A stretch of 64,000 nucleotides of DNA from Nymphaea colorata (taxonomy: Eukaryota > Streptophyta > Magnoliopsida > Nymphaeales > Nymphaeaceae): NCBI RefSeq assembly GCF_008831285.2, contig NC_045141.1:21014848-21078847 (forward strand), in the 5' to 3' direction. Under the pieces are notes generated by a model, which did not search any database, had not been told where the DNA came from, and saw only the letters and a list, made by a program, of their open reading frames with translations. Numbering within the stretch: position 1 is the first letter of the stretch; each line of letters begins with the position of its first letter. Below are positions 1 to 11,470 of the stretch, piece by piece. Position numbers and translations under genes: made by a program.

Positions 1-608
1 GATTCAACAACGAAGTATAGCCCAAACCGATCATGCAAGAAGCAACAAGCCAACGACCAAACAATCACAAATGCACGAGAAGATTTTTACGTGGAAAACC
101 CCTCTAAACAATGAGGGTAAAAACCACGGGGTACTACGACCCAAAACTCAATCCACTATAATCAATGATATAAGTTGTCCCACGAAGAGCTACACAAAGC
201 CAACCCTCCAACAATAATATCTCACCAAAGCTATATGAGAAAACAAGGGAAAAATATCACGGATTGAATGCCCAAAACGTGGATTGGGAGGAGATGCGTT
301 CCGCCTCCTCGTTGGAATCGAATCTTGCTTTAGCCAAATGCTCGCAACCTTCTCTTCCTCTTCTCATTCTCTCCTTTCTTCTTCTCCTTCTCTCCTCTTG
401 CTATGCAGCCACCAAGAGAGAGCACGAGAGACCACACCTCTCCTTTCTCTTTTCCCCAAAAACGGAACCCTAGAAAGAGAGAGAGAGTGAGAGACGTAAG
501 AGGGATTGAGAGAGAGAGGGGGCACATCGCGTGCCCCTCTTTTTCTTCCGCCCGTCACTTAAGTGACGGGCCGGATCGGGTCCACTTGAGGCTGGACCCG
601 ACCCAACA
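1..608 (-). repeat. 3' LTR of the Copia element (window-truncated)
   Basis: Matches 4731-5359 almost base for base and ends in cccaaca, the inverse of the tgttggg that starts the right LTR. It lacks the 21-bp pyrimidine duplication seen in the right copy near 5110-5150. The CT-rich tract at 350-400 and GA-rich tract at 474-520 are part of the LTR. Confidence 0.93.
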
Positions 609-622
609 AGCTCCCCCTCCAG
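609..622 (-). other. Polypurine tract of the Copia element
   Basis: Directly inside the 3' LTR the minus strand reads ggagggggag, the purine run that primes plus-strand cDNA synthesis in LTR retroelements. Its position next to the LTR edge supports the assignment. Confidence 0.8.
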
Positions 623-659
623 CCTCAAGTGAGGGAACATTCCTGCAAAAAGAACAAAA

Positions 660-3600
660 TTAATATACTGCCTTAAAGGCAGTCATCTCAACTAAGTCTC
701 TACACATATCATGTTTCTCTTTAGGTAGAGACTTCGTCATCATATATGCTGGATTATCATCTGTATGGATCTTATCAAAAACAAACTGCTTCGACTCTAG
801 AACATCACGTATCCAATGATACCTCACGTCTATATGCTTTGACCTTGCATGAAAAGTAGAATTCTTTCCAAGGTGAATAGCACTCTGACTGTCACAGTAA
901 AGCACGTACTCGTCTTGACTGAACTGAAGTTCCTACATGAACCTCTTCATCCATAGGAGCTCCTTGCTCGCCTCTGTAGCTGCAATAAACTCTGCTTCAG
1001 TAGTAGATAATGCTACACATTTCTGAAGTCCGGATTGCCAAGAAACTGCACCACCTGCATATGTCAATAAAAAACCAGATATAGATCTTCTCCCGTCAAT
1101 GTCTCCTGCCATGTCTAAATCTGTATAACCAACGAGAATAGGTTTTTCTGCCCCAAAACAAAGTGAGAAACTGCTAGTCCCACGAAGGTATCTCAAAATC
1201 CATTTAACTGCTTCCCAGTGTTTCTTTCCTGGATTTGAGACAAACCGACTAACAACACCAACTGAATGAGCAATATCTGGTCTAGTACATACCATAGCAT
1301 ACATCAGACTACCTGTGACTGAGGCATAGGGAATCTTCTCCATATCTTCCTTTTCTGAATCTGTCCTTGGACTCTGCTTGGTGCTCAACTTGAAATGCGC
1401 TGCAAGAGGGGTGCTAACAGGCTTTTCCTTGTCCATGTGAAATCTTTGAAGTACCTTCTCAATGTATTTCTCTTGAGATAGCCATAGCTTCTTCGACTTC
1501 CTATCTCGTGTTATCTTCATACCCAAAATCTGACTAGCATGTCTCAAGTCTTTCATAGCAAACGACTTGCTCAACTCCTTTTTCAAGTTTGAAATTCTCG
1601 ATATATTGTTGCCAACAATAAGCATGTCATCAACATAAATCAACAAAATGATAAAATCATTACCTGAGAATTTCTTCACAAAGACGCAGTGATCTGAAGT
1701 AGTTTTGGTGTAGTCATACTCCCCCATAAATGACTCGAACTTCTTGTACCACTGCCTAGGTGCCTGCTTCAGACCATACAAGCTTTTCTTTAATCTGCAA
1801 ACATGGTTTTCTTTACCTTTCATAAGAAAACCTTCTGGCTGCATCATGTAAATTTCTTCATCAAGATCACCATGAAGAAAAGCTGTCTTCACATCCATCT
1901 GTTCGATCTCTAAATCAAGACTGGCTGCCAAACTAAGAACAACTCTGATAGATGACATCTTGACCACCGGTGAGAATATCTCGTCGAAGTCAACTCATTT
2001 CCTCTGATTGAACCCCTTCACAACCAACCTAGCTTTGTATCTTGGGTTTAAAGAGTTTTCATCATGTTTCACTCTAAAAACCCATTTGTTTCTCAATGCC
2101 CTCTTACCTTGGGGCAACTCCACAAGCTCGAAGGTGTGGTTGTCGTAAAGTGACTGCATCTCATCTTTCATGGCTTCCATCTACTTTTCCTTGTGCACAT
2201 CATGCACAACTTCTTCATAGCATTCAAGCTCACCACTGTCAGTCAACAAAATATAGTCATGTGCGGGATATCTAGTTGAGGGACGTCGCTCCCTTGTGGA
2301 TCTCCGCTGCTGATCTACATCTGAGGAAGAACCTTCCAGATTATGATCATCATCTTCGTCATCTGAATTAGGAATATATAGCATGTCTACTTGTCATTCT
2401 CTATCATGTATCTGCCCAACAGCATCATCTGGCACTGCTCTTGAAGTATTCTGCAAGGGAATAGGGTCCACATCAACTGGCAAATAGCTGCTATGAGAAG
2501 AATCCTTTACTGCTTTCTGAATATCCTCAATATTCTGATCTTCAGCAAATACCACATCCCTGCTTCTGACAAGCTTCTTCTCAACTGGATCATACAATCT
2601 GTAACCAAATTCATCATGGCCATAACCCAAAAACACGCACTGCCTGCTTTTTGATTCGAACTTCGACCTCTCATCCTTTGGTATATGCACAAATGCCCTG
2701 CATCCAAATACACGTAAGTGCTCATAGGATACATCCTTCCCATACCAAACTCTGTTAGGAACATCACCATCCAAAGGAACATGTGGAGACAAGTTAATTA
2801 CATAAGCAGCAGTATGTAAAGCTTCACACCAAAAAGAATCAGATAACTTAGCTTCAGATAGGAGACATCTAACTCTCTCCATGAGTGTCCTGTTCATCCT
2901 TTCTGCCATGCCATTCAATGGAGGAGTCTTAGGTGGAGTCTTCTGGTGCCTGATGCCATGAGATCTGCAATACTCATCAAATGGACCAATATACTCTCTC
3001 TCATTATCGCTGCGAACACACTTCAGCTTCTTTCCAGACTGCCTTTCAACCAGTGCATGAAAGTCCTTGAAAACACCAAGGACTTGGTCTTTCCTCTTCA
3101 AAGAATAGACCCAAACTTTTCTAGAAAAATCATCAATAAACGTGACAAAATAAAGTGCACCACCATGTGAACTTACTTTCATAGGACCACATAAATCTGT
3201 ATGAACCAGCTCAAGTGCTTCTGACTTTCTAGAAGGTGGATGACTCTTGAAAGAGACCCGCGTCTGCTTCCCTGCAAAACAATGACTGCATTTATCAAGT
3301 TTAACCTTCTTTACATCTTGTAGAAGATTCTTCTTGATCAAGAATTGCAGTCCCTTGTCACTCATATGTCCCAGCCTCCTGTGCCACAACTCTATAGATT
3401 TCTCATCCTGTGTCACATGTACCATGTCTTTGGAAATCGATGCCTGCATAGTATAAAGATTATTGCTGCATCTCTTGCCTCGAGCAATAATCAAGGAACC
3501 TCTAGTAAGCTTCCACTGGCCATCACCAAAAGTATTGTGATACCCTTCTTCATCGAGCCTTCCTGCAGAGATAAGGTTCAGATGCATGTCAGGTGCATGC

Positions 3601-4670
3601 CTCACATCTGTCAGCTTCAATAGAGCTCCATTCGCATTCTTTAGAATGACGTCGCCTTTGCCTACAACATGAGACAAAGAACCGTTACCCATTCTCAAAG
3701 TACCAAAATCACCAGAAATATATGAAGAGAAAAAATCCTTATGGGAAGTAACATGAAGAGCTGAACCACTATCAACAAGCCAACAAGTATCGTCTCTGGC
3801 AACATTAACCATGTTAGTATCACAAACAACAAACATTTCATGTTGTGCAGCAGCTACGACATTGTCATCTCGGTCATTTTTCTTCTCCTGTTTCTCCCCA
3901 AATTTATTCTCCTTATTCAGCTGGAAGCAGTACTTCTTTATGTGTCCTTTCTTTCCACAGTGGAGGCATTCCAAATTCTTATATCTCGATTTGGACTTGC
4001 TTCTGCTTTTATCTCTGCCCCTGTCATTCTTGAATTTACTCCTCCCCCTGTTCTCTGTGAAAAGAACCTCTGTCTGAGAAGAGCAAGCCTGAGATTTTCT
4101 TCTCATCTCCTCATTGAGAATACCTGACTTAACAGTCTCTAAAGAAACAACCCCATTAGCTGCAAAGTTAGTAAGCGAGACTCTAAATGTTTCCCACGAA
4201 TCAGGCAAAGTAGCAAGCAATAATAATCCCAAAATCTCATCTTCAAATTTAACGCCCATACTGGATAACTGACTAATGACCCCCTGAAAATCATTTAGAA
4301 AATCTGACACTGAACTGCCCTCCCTGAATCTCAAATTCATTAATCTTTTCAGAAGAAATAATTTACTACTTCCTGTCTTGGAGACATAAAAATTTTCTAA
4401 TTTTGCCCACAAACTACATGCATGATTTTCATCTTGAATATGGTTATAAACATTTTCATCCACAAATTGTCGAATGAAACCACAAACTTGTTCGTGTTCA
4501 AATTCCCATTCTTCGTCAGACTTAGAATCGGGCTTTTCTTTGGCAAAAACTGGGAGGTGCATAGCCTTCACATATAAGAGATCTTTCATCTTATTTTTCC
4601 ATAGACTATAATTAGTCCCATTTAGACTAATCATACAGCTAGTACCAAAATCAATTTTGTTATCCACCAT
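660..4670 (-). pseudogene. Copia gag-pol polyprotein with four in-frame stops
   Basis: One frame runs from an ATG at 4670 ([11 protein letters not shown] start, just inside the primer site) to TAA at 660-662. It is broken only by stops at 2394, 2181, 1995 and 933; no frameshift is needed. Visible in order: UBN2-like gag; CCHC knuckle C-x2-C-x4-H-x4-C at 3927-3968; protease DSG at 3765-3773; integrase His/Cys finger near 3250-3390 and the D, D, E positions near 3194, 3008 and 2903; reverse transcriptase YVDDM at 1623-1637; RNase H near 900-1130. The second integrase Asp sits in SDNERE rather than the usual SDNGGE, and the RNase H motif reads TDLDMAGD where TDADxAGD is common. It cannot make a full polyprotein. 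The lineage looks Tork/Tnt1-like, tentatively. Confidence 0.92.
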
Positions 4671-4673
4671 GTT

Positions 4674-4686
4674 GGCTCTGATACCA
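4674..4686 (-). other. Primer binding site (initiator tRNA-Met)
   Basis: The minus strand reads tggtatcagagcc three bases inside the 5' LTR. This is the standard complement to the 3' end of plant initiator tRNA-Met used by Copia elements. Confidence 0.92.
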
Positions 4687-4689
4687 CTT

Positions 4690-5359
4690 TGTTGGGATAA
4701 AATGCGGATAAACACGAATCTACTAAAAAAGATTCAACAACGAAGTATAGCCCAAACCAATCATGCAAGAAGCAACAAGCCAACGACCAAGCAATCATAA
4801 ATGCACGAGAAGATTTTTACGTGGAAAACCCCTCTAAACAATGAGGGTAAAAACCACGGGGTACTACGACCCAAAACTCAATCCACTATAATCAATGATA
4901 TAAGTTGTCCCACGAGGGGCTACACAAAGCCAACCCTCCAACAATAATATCTCACCAAAGCTATATGAGAAAACAAGGGAAAAATATCACCAATTGAATG
5001 CCCAAAACGTGGATTGGGAGGAGATGCGTTCCGCATCCTCGTTGGAATCGAATCTTGCTTTAGCCAAATGCTCTCAATCTTCTCTTCCTCTTCTCATTCT
5101 CTCCTTTCTTCTTCTCCTTCTCTCCTCTCTTCTTCTCCTTCTCTCCTCTTGCTATGCAGCCACCAAGAGAGAGCACGAGAGACCACACCTCTCCTTTCTC
5201 TTTTCCCCAAAAACGGAACCCTAGAAAGAGAGAGAGAGTGAGAGACGTAAGAGGGATTGAGAGAGAGAGGGGGCACATCGCGTGCCCCTCTTTTTCTTCC
5301 GCCCGTCACTTAAGTGACGGGCCGGATCGGGTCCACTTGAGGCTGGACCCGACCCAACA
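4690..5359 (-). repeat. 5' LTR of the Copia element (complete, 670 bp)
   Basis: Begins tgttggg and ends cccaaca (TG...CA with short inverted ends). It is the upstream LTR because the element is read on the minus strand. It carries a 21-bp tandem duplication in the TCTTC-rich tract that the other LTR lacks. Confidence 0.93.
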
Positions 5360-6241
5360 GTGAAGTGGGTAAGGAGAGGCAATGGTAGAGAATAAGAGCA
5401 TAGAAGTCGATGGATAATGAAAAGACATTACAACCCCTTTATATACAGAGGTAGCCATGTGCTAACAATTTGAACGAGCTGCTACATTCCCAAAGACATG
5501 ATGAACGTGAATGCACGCACAATACCTACTCATACGGCTTCGTTGAGGCCCTCAACAGCAGATATATTCTTCTTCAAGTTCTATTTTGAATTATTAATCC
5601 GTGATTGACTTGTTGATATTTTAATTTTTTTTGGTGGTTGACCATTCCTTGATGGCATATACGGCCATTATCACTTCTTGCAATTTCTCATCAACATATA
5701 TGGGTTTGTTTTCGATGCTCAGAATAACGAAATATTTGTCCTTCACTTGGACCTGTTATTAAGTTGTTGTACACGCTGACGTTTTGCTTGCCCATAAAAA
5801 AGCGGCATGTTATTAGAAGACAAATTGCTATTTTGGGACGAGATCAATCCTAAAAGTACAGATTTTTGTTAAAAAGAATGCATGAAACATACAAAAAAGC
5901 TGCCTGATTTGTTTCTGATATCCAACGAGTTTTTTTCCTTACATGTATAAATATTATATCGTTGTGTTATTTCCTTAGTAATTCTTTTGTGCTTTTTTAT
6001 GATCATCTTCCGCGTGTGGGTGAACTAGCTACTTATGGAACTTAAAGCATGCGTACGTCCGTGATCGTTTCAAAACCTTTCCCATATTGAAAATGATGTA
6101 CTGCTCCTACTCTCACATCATGTCCTTTGGTTTCTTGTCTTAGATGGTTCTTGCGGTCATGGTAAACGTGCATGTCCACCCATGGTAGACGACTATACCG
6201 ATTGGCATTCAATTTCTTGGCAGCAGCACGCATCTTACTTC

Positions 6242-6503
6242 TATATAAAATCTCCAAATCCGTAACAGTCTCTGTCTATCAGTTCAACTTCTGGCTGCCT
6301 CACCTACAACCAAGCGGTAGCTAGGTTTCGGTGATCCGTCTAGGAAATTCCACAAACTGAAATTGACTGCAATGAAAGTACTGGGCTACAGGCCTCCAGC
6401 ACACAATATGATGAATAAGACGCTGGGGTGGACTTTGTATTTGTTTAATAGATCAGATACTGACGCGTTGTGTTCACGAGGAGCCACTAATTTGCCAAGC
6501 TGA
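6242..6503 (+). pseudogene. Relic of second small-peptide family, C-terminal part
   Basis: A TATA box (tatataaa, 6242-6249) is followed by a leader-like stretch and then an open segment from 6321 to a TGA at 6501-6503. It reads GDPSRKFHKLKLTAMKV and ends LFN then a Ser/Asp-rich tail closing in ATNLPS. The segment recurs at 9.7, 13.1, 20.2, 29.9, 39.6, 45.8, 54.9 and 61.0 kb. No ATG or signal peptide remains in frame (TAG at 6318), so it is called a relic. Function unknown. Confidence 0.45.
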
Positions 6504-7015
6504 AAAGATACTTGAGTTGAACGTGATGAGCATAACAAGATGGAGTAAAAGGAAGAGGTTTGGCAGCTGACCGCTCGAGATGAATATATGGGAATCAACT
6601 ACTGAGGGCCCAGAATATTTTAGTGTGCATATATAAAAGCGAAATGCAGATCCACTTGGAACTCGCTGGGTAAATGCGTGGACAATATCAGCCGATCGCT
6701 GTGAGAAGCCACCCATAACTAAATCTAGGTGTTTTCATGAAAGAGCAATGAGCATTTTGTAATTTTTAAAAAAGAAATATATTTTTGTAGATTTGTTTTC
6801 TTTTTTCTATTTCCATTTTTATGTTAAGAAAAAGTTTTTTTTTTTAAGTTTGAACTGACGATATTTTAGTCATTAATTACACTGGTGCATAAAAATTCAT
6901 GCACGAGTATGACACATACGACCTAATAACAAAAGTGGTGCCACTGTCATTTCCAAGACGGGGAAGATTGAAAGAAGGAACAAATGCTTTCAAAACTTTC
7001 ATACTCCTTGACCAT

Positions 7016-7016
<1 letters not shown>

Positions 7017-7100
<84 letters not shown>
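7017..7100. repeat. Compound microsatellite (TA)n(GA)n
   Basis: About 54 bases of TA followed by 30 of GA. The same compound tract sits at the same place in the units at 10445 and 46860 but with different lengths. Confidence 0.95.
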
Positions 7101-7102
<2 letters not shown>

Positions 7103-7480
7103 TGATTGCTTGCCCAAAAAGCCAATTTACTCTTCTTTGCCATTTTGGCGCTCAAGAAAAGGGTCAAACGTTAAAATGGACTGGCCGATACGAGCAAAAG
7201 GAAAAAGTTTCTTAATTAGTTTGGATCAATGTCCCTCAAGTGAAGATGTTGAAAAATGGGAAAGGCCATGCATGCTAACAAGGAAAGGTCAAACACTAAA
7301 AGAATTCAAACTTTCAACAAGTCAATCTCCGGACAACAACTCAAAAGTTTACTTCTACGAGTGCGTCGTGGGAACCTCATGGAATCAATATGATTTAGCC
7401 TCATGCGTGTGTGCACGTCTTCATTTCTTTGAGAATATGATATGTCAATCAAATTACTAGTACTGACATCGCTACTTCTC

Positions 7481-7488
7481 TATATAAA
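7481..7488 (+). promoter_or_regulatory. TATA box of the gene at 7587
   Basis: tatataaa inside cttctctatataaaggagtc, 99-106 bases before the ATG. The surrounding block (a cacgtc element, gagaatatgatatg, then this TATA) is repeated before all copies that keep a 5' end. Confidence 0.8.
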
Positions 7489-7586
7489 GGAGTCCGCATC
7501 ACTCTTTGTTATCCATTCGCAAATACCCCTTCTTCTCATCTGCTTCCTTTCCTCACCCACCCAAGCTCCTCTGATCTTGTGCAAAA

Positions 7587-8066
7587 ATGAAGAGCATAAC
7601 ATTCCTCCTCATCCTCATCGTAGCTATTGCCCTCTCCATGTGCATAGCGGGTGCCAGAGACCTATCCGAAGACCATCGTAAGGAGCACGAGCATGACCAC
7701 CGTGAGACGCATTTAGACCATCACCATGAGAAGGATCACAAAGATGGCCACCATCCGCATGGCCCACATGAGGAGCATCATGAAGTACATGATCATAGGG
7801 ATCACAAGGACAATGAGAAGCATGAACATGACAAACGCGAGAAGGATCATAATGAGCATGAGCACGAGCATGAGCACGAGCACGAGCACGAGCACGAACA
7901 TGACAAACGCAAGCAGGAATATCGTAATGAGCATGACCATGACGAACACGAATACAAGAAGGATCATAAAGAGCACGACGTTGACCAACATAAGCAGCAT
8001 CACAAGAGGCACGATGATGACCATTATAAGAGGGATCATAAGCAGCATGATGGCCGTCATTATTGA
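7587..8066 (+). CDS. Secreted His-rich protein, type A (159 aa)
   Basis: Residues 1-23 form a signal peptide: Lys at 2, a Leu/Ile/Val/Ala core at 6-20, and Ala-Gly-Ala before Arg-Asp. The mature chain is very hydrophilic, with about 42 His in 136 residues and no Cys. Order: DHRKEHEHDH head; HHPHGPHEEHH around 56-65; a run of eight Glu-His pairs; a KRKQEYRNEHDHDEH module; and a tail ending DDDHYKRDHKQHDGRHY. The ATG is the first after the TATA box and lies at the signal-peptide start, so the start is firm. There is no intron, and an AATAAA lies at 8224. Entry into the secretory pathway is well supported. Binding of Zn, Ni or Cu ions is inferred from composition only; no enzyme motif is visible. 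Compared with the gene at 10985 it has Gln for Lys or Glu at several sites (KQEY, VDQH, HKQH). Confidence 0.88.
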   Translation: MKSITFLLILIVAIALSMCIAGARDLSEDHRKEHEHDHRETHLDHHHEKDHKDGHHPHGPHEEHHEVHDHRDHKDNEKHEHDKREKDHNEHEHEHEHEHEHEHEHDKRKQEYRNEHDHDEHEYKKDHKEHDVDQHKQHHKRHDDDHYKRDHKQHDGRHY

Positions 8067-9600
8067 TCATGCTTTGCAAGAGAGTAGTGCATCTCTATTG
8101 TGTTGAGCTGCATGCTTTTGTTGTCTGATTTGCTTTTGCTATTCAGTTTTGTCGATGATTATGTTAAATAAGTGAATGCTACACAATTGCAGTGAGACGG
8201 CTACATATAATATGAAGGAGTTCAATAAAACAAGCCGTTGCCTTGTATCTAGGAAATGACTATTTTATTCCCACTCATCTTTGTTGTGGATGCATATCGG
8301 CATAGGTCTTTTACTCGTAGGTTGACTACATAGTAAGACTCTCTTCATATTGACTCTCTCTCCAGAAACCTTCCTTTGTGGCAACCGTAAGGATTTTTTT
8401 TCCGCTCTTAAAACACTTAGGGGCCACTGGACATAATTAGGAGCAAGATAAGAGTGTGATAGCATATATTGACTGGTTGATATGTGAATTCTTTTGGTTT
8501 ACCTTTCCTTGATAGCATATATGGCCATTATCACTTCTTGCCACTTCTCATCAATGTATATGCGTTTATTATCGATACTGAGAACAACAAAATATTTGTC
8601 CTTCACGATGGCCCCTGGGTATATCCCTGGCTCCTGCTAGGCATATGCATAGGGAAATGGCTACGACTAGAAGGAGTAGGAGTGCAGTGCTCCGCATTTT
8701 TGCAGAGAGGGAGGCAGTGAAGTGGGCAAGGAGAGGCAATGGTAGAGAATAAGAGCATAGAAGTCGATGGATAATGAAAAGACATTACAACCCCTTTATA
8801 TAAAGAGGTAGACATGTGCTAACAATTTGAACGAGCTGCTACATTCCCAAAGACATGATGAACGTGCATGCACGCACAATACCTACTCATACGGCTTCGT
8901 TGAGGCCCTCGACAGCAGATATATTCTTCTTCAAGTTCTATTTTGAATTATTAATCCTTGATTGGCATGTTGATATTTTGATTTTTTTTGGTGGTTGACC
9001 ATTCCTTGATTGCATATATGGCCATTATCACTTCTTGCAATTTCTCATCAACATATATGGGTTTGTTTTCGATGCTGAGAATAACGAAATATTTGTCCTT
9101 CACTCCGACCTGTTATTATGTTGTTGTACACGCTGACGTTTTGCTTGCCCATAGAAAAGCGGCATGTTATTAGAAGGCAAATTGCTATTTTGGGACGAGA
9201 TCAATCCTAAAAGTACAGATTTTTGTTAAAATGAATGCTTGAAACATACAAAAAAGCTGCCTGATTTGTTTCTGATATCCAACGAGTTTTTTTCCTTACA
9301 TGTATAAATATTATATCGTTGTGTTATTTCCTTAAGTAATTCTTTTGTTGTTTTTTATGATCATCTTCGTGTGTGGGTGAACTAGCTACTTATGGAACTT
9401 AAAGCATGCGTACGTCCGTGATCGTTTCAAAACCTTTCCCATATTGAAAATGATATACTGCTCCTACTATCACATCATGTCCTTTGGTTTCTTGTCTTAG
9501 ATGGTTCTTGCGGTCATGGTAAACGTGCATGTCCACCCATGGTAGACGACTATACCCATTGGCATTCAATTTCTTGGCAGCAGCACGCATCTTACTTCTA

Positions 9601-9860
9601 TATAAAATCTCCAAATCCGTAACAGTCTCTGTCTATCAGTTCAACTTCTGGCTGCCTCTCCTACAACCAAGCGGTAGCTAGGTGTCAGTGATCCATCTAG
9701 GAAATTCCACAAACTGAAATTGACTGCAATGAAAGTACTGGGCTACAGGCCTCCAGCACACAATATGATGAAGAAGACGCTGGAGTGGACTTTGTATTTG
9801 TTTAATAGATCAGATACTGACGCGTTGTGTTCACGAGGAGCCACTAATTTGCCAAGCTGA
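9601..9860 (+). pseudogene. Relic of second small-peptide family, C-terminal part
   Basis: Unit b copy of the 6242-6503 relic. It keeps the TATA (about 9599-9606) and the open C-terminal segment RKFHKLKLTAMKV through LEWTLYLFN to TGA at 9858-9860. An ATG-led N-terminus is absent. Confidence 0.45.
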
Positions 9861-10138
9861 AAAGATACTTGAGTTGAACGTGATGAGCATAACAAGATGG
9901 AGTAAAAGGAAGAGGTTTGGCAGCCGACCGCTCGAGTTGAATATATAAGGGAATCAACTGTTGAGGGCCCAGAATATTTTAGTGTGCATATCTAAAAGCG
10001 AAATGCAGATCCACTTCGAACTCGCTGGGTAAATGCGTGGACAATATCAGCCGATCGCTGTGAGAAGCCACCCATAACTAAATCTAGGTGTTTTCATGGA
10101 CCTGTGGTTCAAAACTGCATCAAGATGAGAAAAAGTTG

Positions 10139-10337
10139 CATGTACCGTTGCGCATGGTGCACAGTAAAAGAGCAATGAGCATTTTGTAATTTTTAAAAAA
10201 GAAATATATTTTTGTAGATTTTTTTTCTTTTTTCTATTTCCATTTTTATGTTAAGAAAAAGTTTTTTTTTTTTAAGTTTGAACTGACGATATTTTAGTCA
10301 TTAATTACACTGGTGCATAAAAATTCATGCACGAGTA
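10139..10337. repeat. Hairpin-ended AT-rich element (MITE-like)
   Basis: A GC-rich head hairpin (gtaccgttgcgcatggtgca) is followed by tgtaattttt and an AT-rich core. The element then has attttagtcatt and a tail hairpin actggtgca...tgcacgagt. Related sequences sit at 20696, 40160, 46336 and 61577, and, at a different site in the unit, at 17266. No transposase. Non-autonomous element is the best guess. Confidence 0.45.
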
Positions 10338-10442
10338 TGACACATATGACCTAATAACAAAAGTGGTGCCACTTCATTTCCAAGACGGGGAAGATTGAAA
10401 GAAGGAACAAATGCTTTCAAAACTTTCATACTCCTTGACCAT

Positions 10443-10444
<2 letters not shown>

Positions 10445-10503
<59 letters not shown>
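10445..10503. repeat. Compound microsatellite (AT)n(GA)n
   Basis: Shorter version of the tract at 7017. Confidence 0.95.
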
Positions 10504-10878
10504 TGATTGCTTGCCCAAATTGCCAATTTACTCTTCTTTACCATTTTGGCGCTCAAGAAAAGGGTCAAACGTTAAAATGGACTGGCCGATACGAGCAAGG
10601 AAAAAGTTTCTTAATTAGTTTGGATCAATGTCCCTCAAGTGAAGATGTTGAAAATGGGAAAGGCCATGCATGCTAACAAGGAAAGGTCAAACACTAAAAG
10701 AATTCAAACTTTCAACAAGTCAATCTCCGGACAACAACTCAAAAGTTTACTTCTACGAGTGCGTCGTGGGAACCTCATGGAATCAATATGATTTAGCCTC
10801 ATGCGTGTGTGCACGTCTTCATTTCTTTGAGAATATGATATGTCAATCAAATTACTAGTACTGACATCGCTACTTCTC

Positions 10879-10886
10879 TATATAAA
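10879..10886 (+). promoter_or_regulatory. TATA box of the gene at 10985
   Basis: tatataaa, 99-106 bases before the ATG, same spacing as at 7481. Confidence 0.8.
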
Positions 10887-10984
10887 GGAGTCCGCATCAC
10901 TCTTTGTTATCCATTCGCAAATACCCATTCTTCTCATCTGCTTCCTTTCCTCACCCACCCAAGCTCCTCTGATCTTGTGCAAAA

Positions 10985-11470
10985 ATGAAGAGCATAACAT
11001 TCCTCCTCATACTCATCGTAGCTATTGCCCTCTCCATGTGCATAGCGGGTGCCAGAGACCTATCCGAAGACCATCGTAAGGAGCACGAGCATGACCACCG
11101 TGAGACGCATTTAGACCATCACCATGAGAAGGATCACAAAGATGGCCACCATCCGCATGGCCCACATGAGGAGCATCATGAAGTGCATGATCATAGGGAT
11201 CACAAGGACAATGAGAAGCATGAACATGACAAACGCGAGAAGGATCATAATGAGCATGAGCACGAGCACGAGCATGAGCACGAGCACGAGCACGAGCACG
11301 AACATGACAAACGCAAGAAGGAATATCGTACTGAGCATGACCATGACGAACACGAACACAACAAGGATCATAAAGAGCACGACGTCGACGAACATAAGCA
11401 GCATCACAAGAGGCACGATGATGACCATTATAAGAGGGATCATAAGGAGCATGATGGCCGTCATTATTGA
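10985..11470 (+). CDS. Secreted His-rich protein, type A (161 aa)
   Basis: Closest relative of the 7587 gene, with the same signal peptide (MKSITFLLILIVAIALSMCI start). The Glu-His run is one pair longer, which accounts for the 2-residue difference. The module after it reads KKEYRTEHDHDEHEHNKDH, with Thr replacing the usual Asn. The tail is the full type A form (VDEHKQHHKRHDDDHYKRDH, ending GRHY). The AATAAA is at 11628. Promoter, leader and 3' UTR are colinear with unit a, so the pair arose by duplication of a 3.4-kb unit. Secreted; probable metal-ion binding by composition. Confidence 0.88.
   Translation: MKSITFLLILIVAIALSMCIAGARDLSEDHRKEHEHDHRETHLDHHHEKDHKDGHHPHGPHEEHHEVHDHRDHKDNEKHEHDKREKDHNEHEHEHEHEHEHEHEHEHDKRKKEYRTEHDHDEHEHNKDHKEHDVDEHKQHHKRHDDDHYKRDHKEHDGRHY

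Larger units (their letters stand above)
1..5359 (-). mobile_element. Ty1/Copia LTR retrotransposon, nearly complete
   Basis: Two matching LTRs flank a single gag-pol reading frame read leftwards. The order is gag with CCHC knuckle, protease, integrase, reverse transcriptase, RNase H. Integrase before reverse transcriptase defines Copia rather than Gypsy. The left LTR lacks its first 41 bases because the window begins inside it. By eye the LTRs differ at about 10 sites plus one 21-bp tandem duplication in the right copy, so the insertion is fairly young. The right flank (gtgaagtggg) matches uninterrupted sequence at 8719 and 12120, which act as empty-site paralogues. The left target-site copy is outside the window. 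Confidence 0.95.
5360..7480. other. Intergenic part of 3.4-kb unit a
   Basis: No intact gene. It resumes the sequence interrupted by the Copia insertion and is colinear with 8720-10878 and 12121-13540. It holds a TATA-led relic (6242-6503, listed separately), a hairpin-ended AT-rich element at about 6745-6912 that has lost its GC-rich head, and a (TA)n/(GA)n tract. From about 7130 it runs into the conserved promoter block of the gene at 7587. Small ORFs here show no family resemblance. Confidence 0.7.
8067..10878. other. Intergenic part of 3.4-kb unit b
   Basis: Contains the 3' UTR of the gene at 7587 (AATAAA 8224-8229), a fragment of the MITE-like repeat near 8415, and the empty-site paralogue of the Copia insertion at 8719. 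Further on are a relic of the second family, a hairpin-ended AT-rich element (10139-10337) and a (TA)n(GA)n tract (10445-10503). No intact gene seen. Confidence 0.7.

Noticed and set aside
264-663. Small ORFs in the LTRs (and 4994-5363)
   Set aside because: They lie within LTR low-complexity CT/GA tracts; non-coding part of the retrotransposon.
1-5359. Active, autonomous Copia element
   Set aside because: Four in-frame stops and altered motifs in integrase and RNase H.
7587-8066. Assignment as a dehydrin or ZIP-type metal transporter because of His-rich stretches
   Set aside because: No dehydrin K-segment and no membrane segments other than the signal peptide.
7726-8106. Overlapping + strand ORFs rich in Met-Thr-Ser or Met-Arg-Ile in the other frames
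   Set aside because: Shifted readings of the same hexamer repeats. The frame with the signal peptide and shared C-terminus is clearly the coding one.
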